Source of the DNA: an uncultured Clostridia bacterium
GTDB lineage: Bacteria; Bacillota; Clostridia; Oscillospirales; CAG-272
DNA length: 10,580 nucleotides
Assembly (NCBI GenBank): GCA_937884385.1
Contig: CALGCW010000071.1
Coordinates: 1-10,580 of the forward strand
Direction: 5' to 3'
Below, piece by piece: positions 6,467-10,580 of the stretch. The stretch's first letter is position 1; every line of letters starts with the position of its first letter. Made by a program: the position numbers and the translations under genes. The notes beneath the pieces were generated by a model that was not told where the DNA came from, did not search any database, and saw only the letters and a program-made list of their open reading frames with translations.

Positions 6467-6949
6467 TCATTTAACGGAGAGCCCAAGTCTATCCATAATC
6501 TCGCTCTGTCTCTTTCTCATATCTGCGTCATCCTCTTCGGAGAGCTCGTGATCATAGCCGAGAAGGTGGAGCATTGAGTGAGCCGTCAGAAATGCCACCT
6601 CGCGCTCAAACGAGTGTCCGTATTCGTTCGCCTGTGCCATCGCGCGCTCAAGCGAGATAACTATATCGCCGAGATTGTGAGCAAGCTCGTCAAAATACGG
6701 CTCTTCGCTCTCACCGTCATAGTCCATAAGTGGGAAAGAAAGCACGTCTGTGGGCTTGTCCAAATTACGGAATCTCGCGTTAAGCTCGCGTATGCCCTCA
6801 TCGTCGACGAAGGTGACGCTTACCTCAACGTCATTTTCCATTCCCTCGTAATCGAGTGTCTCAAGAATAGTTCTGCGAACGAGCATTTTAAGCTCGTAGA
6901 ATACGTTGTATTTCTTCTGATCGTCTTCAAAATATATCTTTAAATTCAT
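6467..6949 (-). CDS. ybeY: Endoribonuclease YbeY, 16S rRNA maturation
   Basis: YbeY is a single-strand endoribonuclease with a metal site of three histidines, needed for 16S rRNA 3'-end processing and 70S quality control in many bacteria. The 160-residue product shows the LNARFRNLDKPTDVLSFP core (56-73) and the metal motif HSMLHLLGYDH with H124, H128 and H134. Ser replaces the common Gly after the first His, which should be tolerated. An in-frame ATG at 6961 overlaps the phoH stop (ATGA) but lacks a good Shine-Dalgarno. The ATG at 6949 has GAGG six bases upstream and gives the standard N-terminus, so it is preferred. In Bacillus-type clusters pgpH lies between phoH and ybeY; here the two are adjacent. 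Confidence 0.95.
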   Translation of the reverse strand: MNLKIYFEDDQKKYNVFYELKMLVRRTILETLDYEGMENDVEVSVTFVDDEGIRELNARFRNLDKPTDVLSFPLMDYDGESEEPYFDELAHNLGDIVISLERAMAQANEYGHSFEREVAFLTAHSMLHLLGYDHELSEEDDADMRKRQSEIMDRLGLSVK

Positions 6950-6957
6950 ATTGCACC

Positions 6958-7980
6958 TCATTTTCTCTTAAAAGTTTTATGCTCACCCTTGCCCTGCAGA
7001 GACTTCTCTGCCGCTTTTTTCTCGAATTTATCGTAAGCAAGGATTATCTTCTGCACCAGCTTGTGACGCACGACGTCCTTATCCGTAAACTGATGGATGT
7101 GGATATCCTCAATGTCCGAAAGAATGTGCGTCGCTATCGCTAGTCCGCTTTTCTGACCGTACGGCAGGTCGGTCTGCGTAAGGTCGCCCGTGATGACCGC
7201 CTTTGAGTTAAATCCAAGACGCGTCAAAAACATCTTCATCTGCTCGGGGGTCGCGTTCTGCGCCTCATCAAGAATGATAAAGCTGTCGTCAAGGGTGCGT
7301 CCGCGCATATAAGCGAGGGGCGCAATCTCGATGATCTGCTTTTCCATCTTGCTTTGATAGTTTTCCACTCCCATCATATCGTAGAGCGCGTCGTAAAGCG
7401 GACGAAGATAGGGGTCGATCTTGCTTTGCAGGTCTCCCGGCAAAAAGCCGAGCTTTTCGCCCGCTTCAATGGCGGGGCGCGTGAGAATTATCCTTGATAC
7501 CTGCTTGTCACGAAGAGCCTTTACCGCCATCGCTACAGCAAGATAGGTCTTACCCGTTCCCGCAGGTCCGATGCCGAAAACGATCGTATTCTTCTTTATC
7601 GCATCCACGTATTGCTTCTGACCGACGGTCTTTGCCTTTATCGGCTTGCCTTTTGATGTGACGAAGATACAATCGTCACCGAAATTCGCGTTCAGCACCT
7701 CTCCGTTGCCCTCGCTCACCATATCTATGGCATAGCTGACGCTTTGCTCGCTGATCTCCGCACCGTTCTGCGCAAGGGATATAAGATGATTCAGCACTCT
7801 TGAGGCGAGTGCAACGTCACCCTCGTGGCCGTCCACCACGATAGCGTCCCCCTCTGTCGCGCGGCGATTGGAGATGCGCACGCCGAAGGCGTGCTCGATC
7901 GCCTTGATATTGCCGTCAAAGCACCCGAACACTCTGCTCGTTATTTCATTACTGTCAACGTTGATTATTATCTGACTCAT
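6958..7980 (-). CDS. phoH: PhoH family ATPase (YbeZ/PhoL type)
   Basis: This is a cytosolic P-loop ATPase related to the ATPase core of superfamily 1 helicases. It usually sits next to ybeY and is thought to act with YbeY on RNA. The 340 residues have a KH-like N-terminal region (about 1-85), Walker A GPAGTGKT (138-145), a conserved RP(A)IEAGEKLGFLPGDL block (168-184), Walker B ILDEAQN (D238, E239) and the GDLTQTDLP segment (265-273). The tail is basic (KTFKRK). The ATG at 7980 has AGAGGT four bases upstream and lies 17 bases past yqfD. The molecular substrate of the family is not firmly established, although the family assignment is clear. Confidence 0.95.
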   Translation of the reverse strand: MSQIIINVDSNEITSRVFGCFDGNIKAIEHAFGVRISNRRATEGDAIVVDGHEGDVALASRVLNHLISLAQNGAEISEQSVSYAIDMVSEGNGEVLNANFGDDCIFVTSKGKPIKAKTVGQKQYVDAIKKNTIVFGIGPAGTGKTYLAVAMAVKALRDKQVSRIILTRPAIEAGEKLGFLPGDLQSKIDPYLRPLYDALYDMMGVENYQSKMEKQIIEIAPLAYMRGRTLDDSFIILDEAQNATPEQMKMFLTRLGFNSKAVITGDLTQTDLPYGQKSGLAIATHILSDIEDIHIHQFTDKDVVRHKLVQKIILAYDKFEKKAAEKSLQGKGEHKTFKRK

Positions 7981-7997
7981 TTTTACCTCTGTTTATC

Positions 7998-9194
7998 TTA
8001 TTGCAATATCTCAAACTCTATCTGCCTTGCTATATCACATATCACCGTGAGGTCGCAATGCAGTACGTACTTACCCTCCAGAAACTCGCCATAGAGCGAC
8101 TTGTTGAGTATCTGCGATTCGGGAAGCTCTGCATCTATAAGCCTGCGGAGCTCCGCATATGCCTGCTCGATAGCCTCGTTCTCCGTTATTGTTATTTCAC
8201 ACATCTCATAGGGCAAGTATTCCTCGACCTTAAGCGAGATGGGCAGCTCACCGAGCGAAAAGGGATCAAGAGCATATTCATAATTCATTATATCACAACT
8301 TGGGGACAAATTTCTATAGTTTGTGAAAAGTTTTATCGATTTTCCGAAAAAAATCAGCGTTTTTTTCTCGATTTTCTCTCCCGTGGGCACTTTTTTGACT
8401 TGATTTAAGGGTATCTCGACATCAAAGCTCGCGTTCACTCTCCCAAATATCTTGCCCGAAGCGCGCGTATAGCGAATCGGCGCCTTTTCACTTGCATAAA
8501 TCCCGCTCACAAGAAGCTCCCCCGCGCGAACGAAATCCTCCTCTTTTACGCACACAAAACCGCTATATGCCTCGATCGAAATTATCTGCGCATCAAAACG
8601 GGAAACGAGATTTGCAGGCTTCTTATTGTCTTCCTTTATCTCGGTATCGATCGTTTCCCTTATCTCAACGGTCGCCACCGTTCCGATAATATTGATGCTG
8701 ACGTATGATATAGAGTCGTTATTGATCATAACCCTCTGCTCGACAGAATTCGTATCTACGCGCGAGATAACATCGCCAACACCCATTCCGTTTTCCAAAA
8801 GGCACTCGATAACATCCTCACGCGTCAAAGTCTCGTTTCCCGTGATATCAATGCGCCAGATGACACTTTGCGAAGCAAAAAACAGAATCAGCGAAAGAAC
8901 AAGCCCGAATGCAAGCCCCCACCTACCGCGATATCTTGAAAGGCGCGCAATCAGTCCGTATTTTCCGCCCACCCGAACTCCTATGCGCCACACTCGGCAA
9001 GCGCTGAGCACTCGCCCTCTTTGAGAGGCAGGAAGTACAAAACACACCTTTTCTCGCTCATCATCAAATTCTATACTGTAATAAAGAAAGCCGTACCTCA
9101 TGCACATATTCAAAAACGTTTCACAGCACGTGCGCGGCATCACCAGCTCGTAATAGCCCAATACCCACGCAAGCAGACTCGGCATCCTCTTCAT
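7998..9194 (-). CDS. yqfD: Sporulation protein YqfD
   Basis: YqfD-family proteins are made in the mother cell early in sporulation in Bacillus and are confined to endospore formers; their molecular role is not established. The 398-residue product has an N-terminal cytosolic region (1-90), one transmembrane helix (about 92-113) and, directly after it, the typical IWRIDITGNETL segment (112-123). A POTRA-like stretch ending in VSINIIGTVATVEIRE follows, then a long beta-rich extracytoplasmic domain. The ATG at 9194 overlaps the yqfC stop as ATGA, with GGGGG eight to nine bases upstream. This indicates translational coupling with yqfC and shared transcription with it. The assignment rests on family signature, size and the yqfC-yqfD-phoH order. 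Confidence 0.93.
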   Translation of the reverse strand: MKRMPSLLAWVLGYYELVMPRTCCETFLNMCMRYGFLYYSIEFDDEREKVCFVLPASQRGRVLSACRVWRIGVRVGGKYGLIARLSRYRGRWGLAFGLVLSLILFFASQSVIWRIDITGNETLTREDVIECLLENGMGVGDVISRVDTNSVEQRVMINNDSISYVSINIIGTVATVEIRETIDTEIKEDNKKPANLVSRFDAQIISIEAYSGFVCVKEEDFVRAGELLVSGIYASEKAPIRYTRASGKIFGRVNASFDVEIPLNQVKKVPTGEKIEKKTLIFFGKSIKLFTNYRNLSPSCDIMNYEYALDPFSLGELPISLKVEEYLPYEMCEITITENEAIEQAYAELRRLIDAELPESQILNKSLYGEFLEGKYVLHCDLTVICDIARQIEFEILQ

Positions 9195-9478
9195 ACGTCA
9201 CGCCCCCTTTTAAGAAGCTCCAAGGCTTCTATCTCCCCGTCTATTTCCACAGCACCCGCAAGGTATGATACACAGTAAAGCCCCCTGCCGCTTATCCTCA
9301 GCACGTACTTTTTCATCGAAAGCTTTATCTCTGTTTCGCTGTAATAAAGAATTGCCCCACAGCCCCTGACGATAAGCTCCGATAAGCCGTGAAGCTCAAG
9401 AAGATCGTGTTCTCCGATTATCTCATCGGTCCCCATTGCCCTTTTCAGCCTTTTTTTCAGTTTTTCCCTGTCTTTCAT
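9191..9478 (-). CDS. yqfC: YqfC (YabP family) sporulation protein
   Basis: This small sporulation protein of the YabP/YqfC family is 95 residues long. After a strongly basic start (KLKKRLKR) it has the family's strand-rich core: IGEHDLLELHG (21-31), the turn ending in ILYYSETEIKLSM, then LRISGRGLYCVSYLAGAVEIDGEI (60-83), in which ISGxxL and a final DGxI are typical. The frame extends to an ATG at 9508 without a Shine-Dalgarno. The ATG at 9478 has GGGGAG nine bases upstream and is preferred. It is the first gene of the minus-strand cluster, diverging from ylbJ. A sigma-E-like promoter lies upstream. The biochemical role of the family is unknown. Confidence 0.9.
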   Translation of the reverse strand: MKDREKLKKRLKRAMGTDEIIGEHDLLELHGLSELIVRGCGAILYYSETEIKLSMKKYVLRISGRGLYCVSYLAGAVEIDGEIEALELLKRGRDV

Positions 9479-9504
9479 ATTTTCGCACTCCCCGATAATA
9501 TAAT
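9475..9504 (+). promoter_or_regulatory. Candidate sigma-E promoter for ylbJ
   Basis: TCATATT (9475-9481) fits the sigma-E -35 consensus KMATATT at every position. Fifteen bases later AATATAAT (9497-9504) matches CATACAAT at 6 of 8 positions, lacking the initial C. Transcription would begin near 9511, before the ylbJ Shine-Dalgarno GGGGG at 9525-9529. ylbJ is in the sigma-E regulon of B. subtilis. A perfect TATAAT at 9509-9514 lacks a matching -35, so a sigma-A promoter is less likely. Confidence 0.42.
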
Positions 9505-9511
9505 ACATTAT

Positions 9512-9541
9512 AATCTATGACCTTGGGGGATGCAAAAATGA
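9512..9541 (-). promoter_or_regulatory. Candidate sigma-E promoter for yqfC-yqfD
   Basis: On the minus strand TCATTTT (9535-9541) matches the sigma-E -35 consensus at 6 of 7 positions. CATAGATT (9512-9519) matches the -10 at 6 of 8, including the key CATA, with a 15-base spacer. The start would be near 9504, about 11 bases before the GGGGAG of yqfC (9488-9493). The -35 overlaps the ylbJ start codon. yqfC and yqfD are sigma-E genes in B. subtilis. Confidence 0.45.
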
Positions 9542-10515
9542 CTGTGGCAGGCAGAGTGAAAAAATTAAACTTCAAAAGCGGATTTTCTGCGGTGGCGTCA
9601 ATATTCATCTTGCTGCTGATGATAAAAAATTCAAGCCTTGCCTATGAGGTGGTCGTATCCGCACTCAAGACCTGCGCAGGGATGCTTATCCCCTCGCTTT
9701 TTCCTTTGATGGTGGCAAGCGAGATAGCCACAAAAACGGGCGCGATCAACCTTATAGGAAAACGCCTCCTCTCTCCTCTCGCACGCCTTTTTGGGATGAG
9801 TAAGACCGCTGTTTCTCCCTTTCTTCTCGGCCTTGTGGGCGGTTATACCACATCCTGCACAAGTGCCGTTCACCTGTATGAAAGCGGCAGGATAACTAAA
9901 AGAGAGTGCGAAAGCATCATCGCACTCTCCGGTATGCCGAGTATGGCTTTTTTGAGCAGCTTCGTCGGATCGACCCTGTTTAAAAACTCAACCGTTGGTT
10001 GGATAATGTGGGGCGCGACAGTAGTCTCAAGTATTCTCTGCGGAATTCTCAATCGATTTCATCTTTTAAACAAGCAAAGGGACGCGGATGCCTTTTCGTT
10101 TCCGAAGGCAGAGAAAAAAAGCTTTTCAAGCATAGCGATTGGCGCGATAATCCACTCCGCCTACGCAATGCTGACTGTTTGCGCTTGCGTAGTCTTCTTC
10201 TCCGTGCTGATTGAGCTTCTCTCCATCGCGCTCTCACAGCTCGGCATAAGCGGCGCTCTCTCTGATACTTTGCTCGGAGCGCTGGAAATAACGCAAGCCG
10301 TCAAATACGCATCAAGCTTGACCGATACGAGGCTCGGCATTATTCTCACGGCATTTTACGTCGGCTGGTCCGGGCTTTCGGTTCATTTCCAGACGATCGC
10401 CCTCTGCGACGGGTGCGGACTCTCCTTTAAAAGATACTTTTTGCTTAAGGCAATTCAAGGCGCTCTTAGCGCAGTTCTAATTGCCCTGTCCGTCGACCTG
10501 CTCTTCAAATTTTGA
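9538..10515 (+). CDS. ylbJ: Sporulation integral membrane protein YlbJ
   Basis: YlbJ is a polytopic mother-cell membrane protein needed for normal spore formation in Bacillus, distantly related to nucleoside-recognition (Gate) transporters; its substrate is not known. The 325 residues have about eight hydrophobic segments (near 15-30, 43-63, 90-105, 134-149, 152-172, 208-232, 265-285 and 303-321). They carry the family-like GMLIPSLFPLMVASEI (48-63), a Gly-rich loop GLVGGYTTSCTSA (98-110), GRITKRECE (117-125) and the following LSGMPSMAF. A second half from about 200 seems to repeat the first-half topology. An upstream ATG at 9517 has no Shine-Dalgarno. The ATG at 9538 has GGGGG eight bases upstream and is chosen. 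It is the only plus-strand gene and diverges from yqfC. No standard terminator follows, only the hairpin repeat at 10546. Confidence 0.9.
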   Translation: MTVAGRVKKLNFKSGFSAVASIFILLLMIKNSSLAYEVVVSALKTCAGMLIPSLFPLMVASEIATKTGAINLIGKRLLSPLARLFGMSKTAVSPFLLGLVGGYTTSCTSAVHLYESGRITKRECESIIALSGMPSMAFLSSFVGSTLFKNSTVGWIMWGATVVSSILCGILNRFHLLNKQRDADAFSFPKAEKKSFSSIAIGAIIHSAYAMLTVCACVVFFSVLIELLSIALSQLGISGALSDTLLGALEITQAVKYASSLTDTRLGIILTAFYVGWSGLSVHFQTIALCDGCGLSFKRYFLLKAIQGALSAVLIALSVDLLFKF

Positions 10516-10545
10516 TTTATCGGTTAGTTACTTTACTTAAAAGGT

Positions 10546-10580
10546 GTTACTTTTTTCGAGAAAAAAGTAACCAAAAAAGC
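10546..10580. repeat. Palindromic intergenic repeat, right copy
   Basis: A perfect 11-bp inverted repeat (GTTACTTTTTT, 10546-10556, against 10561-10571) with loop CGAG starts 30 bases after the ylbJ stop. It is followed by CAAAAAAGC, where the window ends. It shares TGTT(A)CTTTTTT...AAAAAAG(T)AACCAAAAAA with the minus-strand reading of the left-end repeat. In both copies the A-rich tail points away from the neighbouring gene. There is no U-tract after the stem, so termination of ylbJ by this element alone is doubtful. The element is probably cut by the window edge. Confidence 0.6.

Noticed and set aside
8001..8408. Plus-strand open frames opposite yqfD (also 8626-9024)
   Set aside because: Both are antisense to a clear YqfD gene, without recognisable motifs or Shine-Dalgarno sequences.
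9509..9514. Sigma-A promoter from the perfect TATAAT before ylbJ
   Set aside because: No -35-like hexamer lies at 16-19 bases upstream. The AT-rich tract gives TATAAT on both strands, and sigma-E-like boxes fit the known regulons better.
1..10580. CRISPR array, insertion sequence, tRNA, rRNA or phage genes
   Set aside because: I saw no regularly spaced repeats, transposase or integrase frames, cloverleaf sequences or rRNA segments.

Overview
The window looks like chromosomal core DNA from a spore-forming member of the Clostridia (Bacillota). It carries the conserved yqfC-yqfD-phoH-ybeY...era-recO neighbourhood, three sporulation genes (yqfC, yqfD, ylbJ), GA-rich Shine-Dalgarno sequences, small intergenic gaps and GTG/ATG starts. 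Moderate GC and a PRPP synthetase of unusual architecture suggest an uncultured gut-type lineage, but nothing seen fixes a genus. No phage, transposase, CRISPR array, tRNA or rRNA is visible.

Layout, in order of transcription. Ten genes lie on the minus strand from about 9478 down to 4670 and on to 129: yqfC, yqfD, phoH, ybeY, three small membrane proteins, era, recO, mutS2, and then prs. All but prs are tightly packed (ATGA/GTGA overlaps or short gaps), except for a 78-base era-recO gap holding a GC-rich hairpin. prs sits behind a 141-base intergenic region with its own extended -10 promoter and a 15-bp palindrome in the promoter spacer; a clear intrinsic terminator follows it at 91-115. On the plus strand, ylbJ diverges from yqfC across 59 bases. 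That gap and the two gene starts contain two sigma-E-like promoters facing each other. Hairpin repeats of one family lie just beyond the 3' end of each outer gene, at both ends of the window.

How the genes work together. yqfC, yqfD and ylbJ belong to the mother-cell sporulation programme (sigma-E regulon in Bacillus subtilis). phoH, ybeY and era serve RNA and 30S ribosome maturation. recO and mutS2 serve recombination and repair or ribosome quality control, and prs supplies PRPP. Between ybeY and era, where Bacillus-type clusters carry dgkA and cdd (and pgpH just upstream of ybeY), this genome has three adjacent small membrane proteins. They appear to be paralogues: two transmembrane helices, a short charged helix, and in two of the three a C-terminal zinc ribbon with identical cysteine spacing. 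This trio is the least explained coding content. The repeats at the window ends, the facing promoters and the prs operator candidate are the least explained non-coding content.
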